From Rhizopus sp. PT2906 (lineage: Eukaryota > Mucoromycota > Mucoromycetes > Mucorales > Rhizopodaceae), in contig JAMYHX010000082.1 of the NCBI GenBank assembly GCA_025529335.1, forward strand, positions 1 through 64,000: DNA of 64,000 bases, written 5' to 3'. Each line of letters starts with the position of its first letter. Position 1 is the stretch's first letter. Of the stretch, positions 34,801 to 46,900 are shown piece after piece. A program made the position numbers and the translations under genes. The notes under the pieces were generated by a model. That model had not been told where the DNA came from, ran no database searches, and was given only the letters and a program-made list of their open reading frames with translations.

Positions 34801-36080
34801 TCTTTAGACAGGTCAACATGCAACGTTGGTACCTGACAGATTGAAAAGAACCATTATATATGAACCTATCCTGTATAAAGAACGGCGTAAAAGACAGTGG
34901 TATTTTATACAAATAAATGGAGCATACGCAGCGGGAATGAAAAGTTGCACCAAGAACTCGAACAGGAGAATTTGATTATTCCGAATTATCATACCTAAAA
35001 CTTTTTGGGAGAGGATAGGATGAATATACAGTTCATGCTGGCATCTTGCACGTAAGAGATAAGAGTTGGGATCCTGAATGTAAAAATGCGGAAAGGCGTA
35101 ATTGAGACAAGGAACGTGTAAGAGTAATGTTAGAAAGAGTGCGTACAGCAGTTGATACGGGAAGTTGCAGATAAATATTGGCATTAGGTACCACAGACGT
35201 GAAATCCCATAGGCAGTGGGTCAATCACACAGAACAACAAATGTAGGGGATTTGTAAACGATCACAGAGAAGGAGGACGCAAATCGAGGAATAGGAAGGA
35301 CAAACGGAATCCATCCACAGGCTATGTTTTTGGTAGTGTGAGGCTGACTGCCTGAAGGCGGGAAGCACAATCGAGCCCTCGAAGCGCTGGTGAGGCCCAA
35401 AAAGTAAATAACAAGGGACCAACAGGAGCATCGTGGAGAAGGGGAAGGAGCCATCGAATTTGAAGAGCGAGACCACCAAAGCGCCGCGGCAAGCATGAAG
35501 TGACAAGACTAACCTGGGTACAAAGGGTAATCCGTAGAACATGCCATAATGTTGACAAAATCAAGCAGCTGAGAATAGCAACTTGACCCTCCTACCGAGA
35601 ATGAGCGTTGGGAGTGTATGGAGCATATTCGTTGGATACGTGCAATAAGAGAAGAAAGACATGACTTTTTATAACAAAGACCGAACACCTTCGTCACGAT
35701 CTCCCTAGGACCATTCACAATTCCGATGGAACCCAGCAAGCTTCGGCCACTCAATCTAATTTCAGTAGCGAGCATCGTCAAGAAACACATGAAAGCTGCA
35801 GGGAGAGATACAAAAGTATATGGCCCACATTCAATATGTTCAGCAAGAAGCACGAAGGGCGCTGAAGTAGGCAATGAGACAAGATAAAGAAGCATGCCAA
35901 TCGGAACCTGTCTGCCAACGTATTCGCACAAGTTCTACTACAAAGCATGCTGACAGCAAGAAGATTACAGGTTTCATTTTTTCTTTTTGTCCTGAATATC
36001 AAACCACGCCCTCTATCTCCTTTCTTCAACTGTAGCATTGATGAAATAAACAAAACATTCATAGCTTTGGTTCCCAAAGC
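34800..36080 (-). mobile_element. Second LINE ORF2 relic (reverse transcriptase C-terminal part)
   Basis: Minus-strand reading gives, in changing frames, RLSGRSLLGSIGI and RIQRICSIHSQRSFSVGG (35580-35760), then VNIMACSTDYPLYPG beside the alternative ILSTLWHVLRITLCTQVSLV (35510-35570), then LPRRFGGLALQIRWLLPLL (35430-35490) and further Leu-rich coding-like sequence to about 34800. The series SLWHVLR ... LPRRFGGLALQ.RWLLPLL is the region downstream of the RT palm in Mucorales LINEs. All parts are out of frame with each other, so the copy is dead. It overlaps the same ORF2 region as, and lies in the same orientation as, the relic at 30640-31490, but the two are not adjacent pieces of one copy. 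Confidence 0.65.
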
Positions 36081-36529
36081 TACTTCAATGTCTTTGTACC
36101 TTGTGTGAATGCGAGGTAAAGAGGATTACGGAGTGTTTCCTTTCTTTGCTGATGATGTCTTCTCATAATGAGCATCGAGGAATGGTAGCCTTGAATACAT
36201 TTCGCCACCAAAATTTGTTTTTCTCTACGAAAATCATCTCTTCCAGCAATCTAGGGCATGCTTCGACCATTTTGGGGTCCAGTGTCCAGCTGTAATTTAG
36301 CTAAAATACAATCTGATGATCAATTTCAATATAGTTTGACTTTAACAGGAGATTTCCACATTGGTATATGAAGGATTGAGAGCAGAGATGATGATGATAT
36401 TTGTGTCTTTGTTGATTTGATTTTCTCGTGATGGGTGTCATATTCAGACGATCAGTCGTATTTTTCTGTACAGCAAATCATCACTCTACCACAAAACGAA
36501 GTATGCTTCAGTTTTTTTTTTTCTTCCTC
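36081..36529. other. Spacer, nothing recognised
   Basis: No coding sequence is supported; ends at TIR element copy C. Confidence 0.35.
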
Positions 36530-36803
36530 TGGAAATAGACTAATGCCACAGACGCTACCTCTACTCACTACCTATGATGTCGCTCAACAAAAACTTTCAG
36601 TGTGTGGCGCCACGCTCAACATGATTTTATAAAATTACCATCTTGAATTGTGTCTCTTTTCAAGAAGAGATAAAAAGAAATGCTGTTATTGATGTATTTT
36701 GTCAGTTTGGTCAACAAAGACCACTTAGCTCAAATGTAATTATGATAAGTTCGTATTTACATTATTTAGCCTATTTTCTGGTACATGTGATGTTGGCCTT
36801 TCC
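36530..36803 (+). mobile_element. TIR element (MITE-like), copy C
   Basis: Same orientation as copy A. It shares the blocks CTACCTCTACTCACTACCTATGATGTCG, CAACAAAAACTTTCA, TGTCTCTTTTCAAGAAGAGA and TTTGTCAG with copies A and B, and retains part of the core as GGCGCCACGCTCAACATG. The right terminus, read in reverse, is GGAAAGGCCAACATCACATG. The left terminus is degraded to GGAAATAGACTAATG. About 275 bp, internally deleted relative to copy B. Confidence 0.55.
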
Positions 36804-37335
36804 AGAGTCGAGCAGCAATGCCCCTTGTTGTATTCAGCTTGTTATTATTTGAAACGGTCAAGTAAGTCGAATTAGATTCTTTATTAAGGAGATCTCAATA
36901 TTATTAAATTAGGTTTGAAAGTGAGTTTGGGACACCAAGGTTTTTTGCACTACATCAAATTCTGAAATGACTGTATTTTGGCAAAAGAATGTCCATGTTT
37001 TTTGTTTAGTAAATAGGGATATTGATTCCTGATATGGAAACCAAGACCAAATAGTTTATTTAGTACTGTGTGTTTACATCCCTTTTTCTTGAATAGTATC
37101 TGTTTCTTATTAAAAAGCTGAAACAATCTTGAGCATGCGACTAATATTCAATATCCCATGTTTTTCAGGTTTTCCCCGTAATTCCATTATGTCGCGGAAA
37201 AACGTATGAAAAAAAGTGTGCCCACCTCCAAGTTTCCTAATTAGGCGTGTCATACCCCCAAGCTTTTATGTTTTAAAAAAGTTCAGATTTTTTTCCAGCT
37301 CTTCCTTTTTTTTTCACTTATTCTTTTTTATTATC
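36804..37335. other. Presumed hexokinase promoter region
   Basis: No gene seen. The last 100 bp before the start are pyrimidine-rich (T tracts near 37300-37330), typical for the leader of a well-expressed fungal gene. No operator site was recognised. Confidence 0.35.
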
Positions 37336-38797
37336 ATGTCTCAATATAAACTTAGTGAAGCTCAAACTGCAGCTTTGAATACTATCGTTGATCGCTTTCA
37401 TGTCTCTACTGAAACCTTGAAAAAGATTACTGATCAATTTGTTCAAGAAATGGAAAAGGGTTTAGATCATGAAGGAGCTACGAGTAAGTTGGTTTATGAT
37501 TGATAAGAAACAGATGCCTAATTATAAACAGTCGCCATGATTCCTTCTTTTGTCTCTGGTCGTTGTACTGGTGAGGAAAAGGGTCACTTTATGGCTCTTG
37601 ACTTGGGTGGAACTAATTTACGTGTCTGTCATGTCACTCTGCTGGGTAACGGTGAATACACCATTCGCCAACAGAAATACATTGTATCAGAAGAACTCAA
37701 GATTGGCCCCATGCGTATTCTCTGTGACTTTATCGCTGACTGTGTCGACAGTTTCTTGACCGAACATGGTACCGAAGATAGCCAAGAAATCATCCAACTT
37801 GGTTATACTTTCTCTTTCCCTGTTCTCCAGACAAGCATTAACCGTGGTGTGCTTAAGCAATGGACCAAGGGTTTTGCATGCTCTGGTGCTGTCGGTCGTG
37901 ACGTTGCTATCCTCTTGCAAGACTCATTCCGTCGCAAAAATCTGAACGTGAACATTGCTGCTGTAAGTATACATCTAGCAGTACATCAGAAAGAGTGAGC
38001 TAACATGTGATTAGATTGTTAATGACACAGTGGGTACTCTCATGGCTCACGCGTACAAGCATCCAGAAACAACCATGGGTGTCATCCTCGGTACTGGTTT
38101 CAATGCTGCTTATTATCAAGATATGTCAACAGTTCCAAAGTGGAAGGGAGATAAGAATCAGGAAATGGTCATTAATATGGAGTGCGGTGCATTTGATTGT
38201 GAAAGAAGAGTGCTACCATTAACCATCTATGATAACAAGATGGATCGTGAATCACTAAACGTTCATCAACAGCTTCATGAAAAGATGGTCGCCGGTATGT
38301 ATCTCGGTGAGATCACGCGTAACGCTCTGCTTGACTTGGTTGATCAGCAGTTATTATTTAATGGAAACTCTTCCAAAGAATTAAACAAGAACTGGAGCTT
38401 TGAAACTGCTTACATGTCTACAATTGAGGTAGACGAAACACCCGAATTGATGGATACAGCACACATCCTCGAGTCCGTTCTCAATATCCCTAGCACAACA
38501 TTAGCTGATCGTCAGATTGTGAAAAAGGTCTGTAACGCAGTTGGTACACGAGCAGCCCGTATCGCCTGCTGTCACATTGCTGGTGTCATGACAAAGACGG
38601 GTAAAGTGGGGGAAGAATGCGTGATTGCCATTGACGGATCATTATTCGAATTCTATCCCAACTTTGAAAAGAACATGGGTGATGCATTGGCTGAAGTCCT
38701 TGGTGAGCAGGCTCGTTCCAAGGTTAGATTTGATCTTGCCAGAGATGGTTCAGGTCTTGGTGCAGCTATTATTGCAATGATTGCTTCAAAACAATAA
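37336..38797 (+). CDS. Hexokinase
   Basis: Three exons, 37336-37483, 37532-37962 and 38015-38797, encode 453 aa. Hexokinase phosphorylates glucose and other hexoses with ATP in the cytosol, the first step of glycolysis. Visible motifs are phosphate-1 (LDLGGTNLRVC), the sugar-binding signature (GYTFSFPVLQTSINRGVLKQWTKGF region), VNDTVGTLMAHAY with the catalytic Asp at about residue 197, ILGTGFNAAY, MECGAFDCE, MVAGMYLGEITR and the C-terminal IAIDGSLFEFYPNF. Two usual family residues are replaced: the common N-x-E-W-G-A-F has Cys for Trp, and N-P-G-x-Q-x-F-E-K-M reads NVHQQLHEKM. It is therefore a somewhat divergent paralogue, probably still active because the catalytic Asp is present. The start ATG follows a T-rich leader. 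Confidence 0.92.
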
Positions 38798-39289
38798 ATA
38801 AATAGAAAAATGAATGATTCCTTGTATAGCCCAATAAGAAGTATTCATTTGTCCCGTTTTTACCAGTTTTCCGTGTAACTCTGATAATATGTTTGTCACC
38901 CAGGGGTTATTAATGTAATACGCGTCATTCTCAGAAAGACTCTTTCTCTTGTTTTTAACTTGTATATTTTGTGGCATGTAAGAAAGCTTTGATGTATCCT
39001 TGAATATTGTAGAAAACAAAGCGATATTTACGATCCAAGGAGGACTAACTCTAACTGTAACACAAGAAATACTTATGTAAGCAATAGTTGTCTTTTTTCT
39101 ACTACCTTGAGCCAAATAAGCCCTGTTATGGTATGGGAATAATAATCCTATAAAAAAGAAATTTATATTCATACTTAACAAGCGACTCAAGCCAAGCCGT
39201 GTACGACGATTATGATTAAAGTAATTTTTTAGCGCAGCATTCTATGTTTCTACTGTTTTTTGAAAATGAATTTGCCTTGGAATTAGAAA
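38798..39289. other. Hexokinase 3' flank, nothing recognised
   Basis: No supported coding sequence. Presumed 3' UTR and spacer. Confidence 0.35.
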
Positions 39290-39515
39290 ATCTTTGCCTT
39301 CAAACCAAGCGATCATCTTGATCCGGAGAAGCTTGTTCAAGCCGATATTTTCAAAGCCATGTCTACGATGAATGTCCTATCTTCTATTGGGGTAAATCCA
39401 TCAGGATTCTCCAAGCTCCTATGCTCTCGGTTTTATGCTCAAATAGTTTGACTACAAATGGAATATGGCATAGCCATCAACAGTTTCAGTTACACTCAGC
39501 TGAAAACTCCAAGCC
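39290..39515 (+). mobile_element. LINE ORF2 fragment
   Basis: Plus-strand frame: FKPSDHLDPEKLVQADIFKA, MSTMNVLSSIGVNPSGFSKL, LCSRFYAQIV, a TGA stop, then LQMEYGIAINSFSYTQLKT. It corresponds to the same region as VGVNPSGFSNLL...LEYGQAINRLTVSQL in the relic at 30640-31490, so it is a third LINE scrap and in opposite orientation. Only about 75 codons survive. Confidence 0.7.
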
Positions 39516-40128
39516 AAAACTTTCATTTCTAAAGCTTTACGTCCATCTGATGAAGATGATTGCTACATGACTAGAAATATGAATGTGTCTACTTTTTTCT
39601 TTGATTTCCAAACTTTTGTAACATTATGTCATATGCTAATAATTGTATATTACTGCCATGTAGAACTGCTCAAATGCATTTGAAAAAGAACCAAGAAAGG
39701 TACATGTGATGACCTTTTATAAAAGCCTTTCCTCGGATTAGTCATTTCATTGATGAATTCCTCTTAAATAATTATATTTATTACAAACAATTCTACAGAA
39801 TTATTTTTTAATTAGACTCAATCTTGCTGTAAAACAAACAAAAAGCAGAAAAATATAAAACTGCAAATAGCCCATTTTGGTTGTACAAACGGGTAAAGAA
39901 TAAATAGAAAGGTCATAACTATGCTAATGTATCCATAGTTTCTAAGCATTATATCGTTGTCTTGACTACATATTAAAAAAATGCAGAAAAAAAAAAAAAA
40001 AAAGAAAGAGAAGCAATAATTCAAAATGAGTCATTGACTAATTTTGAGCATCCGACAGTAAAGAAGACAACTTGATTTCTCTTTTGTTTTTTTCTTGTTT
40101 TTTTTTTCACTTTGTTTTCCCTTTAAAT
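39516..40128. other. Spacer upstream of chorismate mutase
   Basis: AT-rich; no gene seen. Contains an A run near 39989-40004 and T runs at 40085-40110 in the likely leader of the next gene. Confidence 0.35.
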
Positions 40129-41136
40129 ATGACTGTGGACACTTATTCATTAGACAAACTAAGAAGTACACTTATTCGCTTAGAAGATACCATCATTTTT
40201 GGTAAGATTAATAAATAATGTGAATAAATAGGAAGCTCATTGTACTACAGCCCTTATCGAAAGAGCACAATTTGCACTAAATCAATGTGTCTACGAAAGA
40301 GGAGCACTCGAATTTAACGGTGCAACAGGAGAAAAGAGCTTCTTGGAATACTTCTTTTGGGAAACAGAGAAAGTTCATGGTAACTGATAGAAACATCAAA
40401 ATCAACATATTATCTAATACATCTTTTTTCAACAGCCAAGGTTCGCAGATACACAAGGTAATATTCACGCAATTGGAATGTTATACAGAAAAGATATCAA
40501 CGTTTTGAATGTAGTCCGGATGAGTATGCATTCACTTCACCTTTACCCGACCCTATTCTTCCACCACTTCAATATGATGAATTTTTGTATCCAAATGATA
40601 TTAATGTTAACAATCGAATTATGGACATATATATCAAAGACATCTTACCGGTTATTTGTAAAAAAGGTGATGATATGAATTATGGTAGTTCAGCAACAAA
40701 AGATATTGAAGCATTACAAGCCTTAAGTAAACGTATACATTTTGGTAAGCCACCTTTATTTGTTACTCCCTTTCATTCATTCATTCATTTTTTTTTTAAA
40801 GGTAAATTCATTGCAGAGTCCAAGTTTAGATCAAATCCATCCGAATACATTAAACTCGCTCTGGATGAAGATAGAGAAAAGATTGATGAATTATTGACGA
40901 ATAAGCAAGTAGAAGCAAAGGTATTGGAGAGATTACACAGAAAGGCTTTGGTCTATGGACAAACACTGGATGAAGAACAAGAAGGAACAAGTAAACATTT
41001 ACGTATTCCAGTTGAATTAGTAGTCAATCTCTATAAGCAATGGGTTATTCCATTAACAAAGCAAGTTGAAGTGGACTATTTGATTATCAGAGGAAAGGCT
41101 GCTGCTGCTGCTGCTGCCTGTCAAGTGTCAAAATAA
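40129..41136 (+). CDS. ARO7: Chorismate mutase (AroQ eukaryotic type)
   Basis: Five exons, 40129-40201, 40251-40379, 40436-40457 (22 nt), 40515-40744 and 40802-41136, encode 262 aa. The enzyme converts chorismate to prephenate on the way to Phe and Tyr. Family blocks in order are LRSTLIRLEDTIIFALIERA, KSFLEYFFWETEKVHAKVRR, YTSPDEYAFTSPLPDPILPP, YIKDILPVICKKGDD, NYGSSATKDIEALQALSKRI, HFGKFIAESKFRSNP and YKQWVIPLTKQVEVDYLI. The Arg and Glu residues of the N-terminal helix and of the central helices match the yeast enzyme, including the region that binds the Trp activator and Tyr inhibitor, so allosteric control is likely. The 22-nt exon is required to keep AKVRRYTSPDE in frame. A short poly-Ala tract (GKAAAAAAACQ) is found at the C-terminus. 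Confidence 0.93.
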
Positions 41137-41286
41137 ACTCAAGTCTTACAAATTTCCTGTTTAGGCATATTCAGGTACGATGGATCTATTCAAGAATGTG
41201 TGCAGAAAGATAAAAGAGAGAGAAATAGAGAATTTATTGTGTGTGTGTATTATGTGAAAATGTCAGGCAGATGAATAAATTGTTAT

Positions 41287-42733
41287 TTACATGCGTTTTC
41301 TTGTTTTACACTGCTTTTTTAGTTTCTTCATCAGTTCTCTTCCTTTCCTTATTTGAAACTCTTCCCCACTATTTAGTAATGCATTGATCAAGCCTTTTGC
41401 AATGTTGTCGCTAAAGGGAGGAGAAAGAAGATATGAGCATAAAAAAGCGTCAAGAGACATTAGGCACTTACTGTAAATATGTGTCTTCTTCTGTCTCTTC
41501 TTGTTCTCTTAAATTGACTTCTTCAAATCCAGGAAAGTTAGGTGCGAGGTTAAAGTGACGTAACTCGAAACCACCCAAGAATTGATTGTCTCTTGGGTCT
41601 CTGAATGCTAGTGTACCGTATGCATCAGCGTTTTGTTCGTATGAGCTAAAATCATCATCTTCGTCTTCATCAGGTAAATCAGGCCCTAACAGATCACTAA
41701 GATAGTTTGCATATCGAGGTTCACCAGTCACTGTCAACTCTTCGTCGTCACTATTATTATCGTCATAGTCTTCCACAGTAGCATCATCTTCATCCTCAAT
41801 GTCTTCATAATCCTCATCATCTTCATCATCGCTATCACTAATAGGTGGAAGGTTTACAAATTGAACGCGTGTAGTAGAAGACTTGGCTTGTTCTAATTCA
41901 TTATCACTATTATCTAATTCTTCTAAAGTAATTCTTTCGTCTTCACTACTATCACTGTAACCATCATTAGGTGAATAGTCTTCATCTTCACTACTATCTT
42001 CATCATCATCCAATTCAGTCATTAATCGGAAATGCAAAGGAAGCTGATTTTCTTTATCTTCTTGAATGGATTCTTCGTCTTCACTACTCTCTTCTTCAGG
42101 CACATAATCCTCATCTTCATCATCCATGACCAATTGTCTACTTGATATAAAATCATCAGGTTGTAATAATTTCATGTATCGATAATAGTCTTGATCTTCC
42201 ATATCTTCATCTGACTCTTCTTGACTTATTTCTACAAGATTACCTATAATCTGTACAGGACTATAATTTACGTTTAATTCCCATAAATGATACTTTTTTG
42301 TGTTTAAACATACTTTGTGCCAGTTACAATAAAGGTTGCTCCATCTTCAGGCATAAATAAGTGTGTCAATTTTTGTGCTTCCACCTTGAACAAATAAGAT
42401 AAATGATGGCTCTCTTTTTTATATTAATTTCTTACCAAATCTCTTTGTAAAGTACACAGCACATATGTATCTCCTCTGATATTCACTTGAAGACAAGTCT
42501 TTCCTGCTTTTGGTTCATCTATTAAAGTAACCTTATCTCTTTGGTTAATCTTTTTTTTTTTTGGTTCCTAGATTTGAATAATAAGCTTACATGGCTCAAT
42601 TGAATGATTGCATCGTTTGGTAGTGAAAAGGACTCTCCAGGAGCTAAGCGTACACCTTTATATGATTTAAGTTACTTTATTGACTTTTGTAAGCTATTTC
42701 TTTTTCTCTCTTTTTACCCCAAAAGGAGGTCAT
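41287..42733 (-). CDS. Nucleoplasmin-like-domain acidic protein lacking an FKBP domain
   Basis: Six exons on the minus strand: 42733-42718 (16 nt), 42655-42591, 42549-42436, 42384-42314, 42260-41472 and 41410-41287, giving 392 aa. The first 105 residues form the N-terminal nucleoplasmin-like fold of the nuclear FKBPs Fpr3/Fpr4/FKBP39: MTSFWGVRLAPGESFSL, LSHINQRDKVTLI, KTCLQVNIRGDTYVLCTLQR, THLFMPEDGATFIVTGT, NPVQIIGNLVEI. A very acidic Asp/Glu/Ser region of about 200 residues follows. The protein should end in an FKBP prolyl-isomerase domain but instead closes with FELRHFNLAPNFPGFEEVN and a short basic tail (GRELMKKLKKQCKTRKRM). It probably acts as a histone chaperone or nucleolar acidic protein (inference). 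The 16-nt first exon is supported by the M-x-F-W-G start typical of the family. Confidence 0.75.
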
Positions 42734-43976
42734 TTGAATTATGTTTAAATAAAAAGAGAGAGAAAACTTTTTTTTTTTGACAGTGTTTCTCTACTCCGGC
42801 ATGAGCCAATAAAAAGAGACAAAGCTTTTTTGCCTTTTCTTATCAAGTGATAATATCTCGCAAGCACACGCAATAGAAACACTGATTCCATGATTTTATC
42901 TTTAATGGAGATACACCTTCTCTACTCGCCCCCATTCAACCATGTGCACGATCGAAGAATAATTTACAGTCTTGGTCGCGAGAGAGATTCTATGGACATA
43001 TGGATGTAAAGAATGACAGTGAAACACTTTTGCGTCTGAAATCTTACAGCCAAGCTTTGAACGCTCCTTTCGAATTATTACATACAATACCATGTAGTAT
43101 TGGCAAGTTCTTGCTTCAATCCTTGGTTAAAATTGCTCTGACTACTATCGAGAAGACGCAATTCTAGCGGGCCTTTATTGATTATCGTCTATGCGAGGCT
43201 TATGATAGAAACTTAAGCAAATTTACGCAGGTTATCCTTAGAAACACTCTTCCTTGATGCTGAAGACGATGGCATTATCGATCTCACGGCAAGGTATTTT
43301 TGATTCTCTAGGCTGTTTATCTTATTGGCGTACATGCGAAATTTTACCGGCAATGTCAATATTTTCCCCTACTCTAGTCAAATAATTTGTTGACGATCTT
43401 ACTGCTCTTACATATTGACTTTGGATAACTATTGCATTGGTATAAAGAAGAATGCTCTCAGTGTTCTTTCGCCCTAACCGAGATTATACATGCTTCATCA
43501 TATGGTAGATGACATCTACCGCTTTGATTTGCCTGTTCATTATGAAACTGAACATGATAATGATTATTATCAAACTTTGGAATGTGATGTTTAAAGGACA
43601 ATAGTCTTTTTCTTAAGCTTAAGCTTGTTGCCACTTTGAACACAATCGTATCTTTGTTCCATCTTTTTCTTATTAACATTATGGACTCAACTCTGTGCTC
43701 ATTAACAGCATGTCTTTATCTGCCTTTGTTTTAAAAAACGTGTACACTCATTTTGGATATCTTTAAAATAAACTGTAAACAGGAAAAAAGTGTTTTTCCC
43801 CTTTCCATAAAAATAAAAATGCCAAGTAACAAAGTCGTGAAGTGCTTTCATTTTTGGACAGCATCAAATTTTAAAACTACGACGTGCATTTTCCAATTCA
43901 CTAAACTTGGCTCTTCATTAGAGGGCAGTGCTCATCATTTTGTTTTGCCTTTTTTTTTAATACCAAAACAACCGCT
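42734..43976. other. 1.2-kb spacer between divergent genes
   Basis: Acts as the promoter region for the nucleoplasmin-like gene (minus) and MON2 (plus). The middle (42900-43700) has weak coding character with many stops; a short stretch YKEECSQCSFALTE near 43440-43480 resembles the Cys knuckle at the end of LINE ORF2, but this is too weak to call. Confidence 0.35.
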
Positions 43977-46900
43977 ATGAGTGGTCTTACAGCGTTCTTG
44001 CAAACAGAACTTTTGACCCTTTCAAGCGAAGCTAGAAGAAAGCATCCAGAAATTAAAGAAGTAAGCAAAGAAGAAGAAGAAGGTTACTGACATCATATTA
44101 ACACACAATTTTACAGGCAGCAGAAAGACTTGGTGTCATATTAAGAAGCTTCAAAGAAAGGCCTGGATACAGTATTGCTAATGGTTAGTCATTATGAAAA
44201 AGTCATTGCTTAAACTAAACATGTTTGTTTTTAGAGTTGGCGAAAACTGACGACGCTCTAAGGCCATTCGTGTTGGCATGCGAAACAAAGCAAGTAAAGC
44301 TGATTACCATCGCGATTGGATGCATACAAAAGCTTATATCATTTCATGCTATACCGGAGGTAAAAAAGAGGCAGAAGGAAAGAATGAACATATGCTGACT
44401 TTATGATAGACCTCAGTCAGGACAATCCTGCGTACCTTGACAGATATAAGTGTGCATGGAGTAGATATTCAACTTAAAATATTACAAACAGTTTTGCCAT
44501 TATTGAACAATTATAGAAGTGTTCATGATGATATTTTGGCAGAAGTAACAAACAAAAAGAATTCACTCAACAGACACACTCACATTGTCATATTAGGCAC
44601 TCCTCATCTGTTTTCGATTACAAGACTCGAAAGCTATGGTAGTCAACAATACAGCAGTAGCAACACTACGTCAACTTGTCATATTCGTATTTGATAAGGT
44701 AACCAAAGAGGATTCACTCGGCTTACAGCAATCAGATGCAACGCATGAAATAGAAATAAGCTCAGGAGAAAAGATTAAATTACTTCCATGCGCCAAGGAT
44801 GCGTATTATTTATTCCAAGATTTATGTTTATTAACAAACGGGGATCCACCAGAATATCTTCGATTGAACCATCTATCAAAGACATTTGGGTTAGAGTTGA
44901 TTGAAAGTGTATTAACCAACCATTATGCACTCTTTCGGGAGGTATGACAGTATTCGATCATAAACGTATAATTCTCTAACCCCCCTTTTTTAATATAGCA
45001 CAAGGAGTTGAATTCCATTCTGAAAGAACGAGTCTGTCCAATGTTTATCAAAAACTTTTCGGAAAAGAGTGAATTCTCCCAAACAATGAGATTAACAAGA
45101 GTCGTCAACATTTTGATTAAACAGTTTAGCCAAATCTTGATTATGGAATGTGAAGTATTCTTGTCCATGTTTGTAAAGATATTAGAACCAGAGAATCCAC
45201 TGTGGTTGAGAGTACTGGCTATGGAGGTATTTAAGGGAGTATGCAGCGATGCTGCATTAACAAGATCCATCTACAGCTGGTACGACCGTCCTGCTAGTTC
45301 CACAAATGTCTTTCAAGGCATGATCACCAACTTTGGACGTATAGCAACAGAAAAACCTCAAACTATTGGTGCGAATCAGACAGGAAGAGATAGTATTGAT
45401 GCAGGGTCAGGCCATGCAGGATATGCAACCTATGTATCCCAGAATACATCGACATCAGCAACACCAGAAGGATTGAGTGCCATGTCTTCTACTATGCGCA
45501 TTCAATGGTTAGTTTCTTTTAAAAGTCATGTTTTTATTGATCCATGTTAATTATTCTTAAATAGCATTGATCAGTTAGACAAAACAGAACCACCCACTAT
45601 ACCAGAGACGTACATTTTTTATCTTTCTTTACAGTGTTTAAATTCAATTGCTGATGGACTAGCTGGTTTTGCCCTCTCTCGTTTTTCTCCTGGATCGACC
45701 AAGTTGATCCAGGATGATGATCCCATCAAAAACGACCTTGATCTTGTTACTGAAATGGCCAATGTCGCTTGGCCCGGACTCTTGGCTGCCATGTCGTTCT
45801 ACCTAACAGCCAATCTCGATGAAGAGTTATTCCAATCCACGTTAAAATCCTACCAAAACTTCACCAATGTATGCGGCGTTCTCGACCTTGTTACGCCTCG
45901 TGATGCATTTTTAACCAACCTGTGCAAGAATGCGATACCGATGATTCCTATTTTATCTTCAGGACTGATCACTAACAGCAATACGAAAAATAGCACAGCA
46001 AGCGTAGCTACCATCTCATCCCTCCAGCAGACATCAGCAGTATCCTTTTCAGAGTTATCTGCTCAACAGCAACAGGCGCTGGCCAACATCACTCTAAATG
46101 AGAAGAATCTATATAGTTTGCGAGTACTTTTGAACATTGTCATGTTCTTGAGCAATGTCTTGGGCGCATCATGGTATCTTGTGCTCGAAACCTTACAGTT
46201 GGCTGATTTCTTGTTGTTCAATCGACCTACACCTAAAAGCTCTTCAGGTACTAGTGTAGTAGGTTCAGTAGCAACAGGAGGAGGAGCAGGAGGAGCTAGT
46301 CTGAGAAGAACCATGACAAATTCGTCAACAGTAGGATTGAATCTCTCAGGTAATTGTCTGATTTGCATCATGATTGTCTCTCTTTTTTATTCATGTTATC
46401 TCCTTAGCACAAGATGCCAATAGCCAGATAAAAGAGTCAGACCATGTGGCAATTATCCGAGCATCGTTCCAGCGATTGCTTGATAATAGTAAATTATTGG
46501 ACGATGATTCATTTACTGCCCTCGCTGCCTCATTATGTCGTCTCAGTTCTGAGATTAGTGGAGTACCATTTAGTGCAGATGAATCTGTCTTTTCTCACAA
46601 GTCATCAAGAACGGTAAGTAAAATAAACAAAAATAGAAGCAAATCTAATGATGGGCTTGAAGAAAATATATAATATTAGATCATTTGCCATAGACAAACT
46701 TCAATACATTGTAACTTTAGACATGAATAGACTCATTAGCCCAAAAAGCCAATCACCAGGAGTATGGGACTTGATCATGACACATCTTATTGCAACAGCC
46801 AACTATCCATTGACACCATCATCCATTCGCACCCAATGTTGCGAAACAATTGCAGACATTATAACAGACGTCATAAACTATGTTATCTCAGAGTATAAAC

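Noticed and set aside
35221..35931. Apparent multispan membrane protein on the minus strand
   Set aside because: Combining frames gives LINE reverse-transcriptase C-terminal motifs (LPRRFGGLALQ..RWLLPLL), so this is a retroelement relic.
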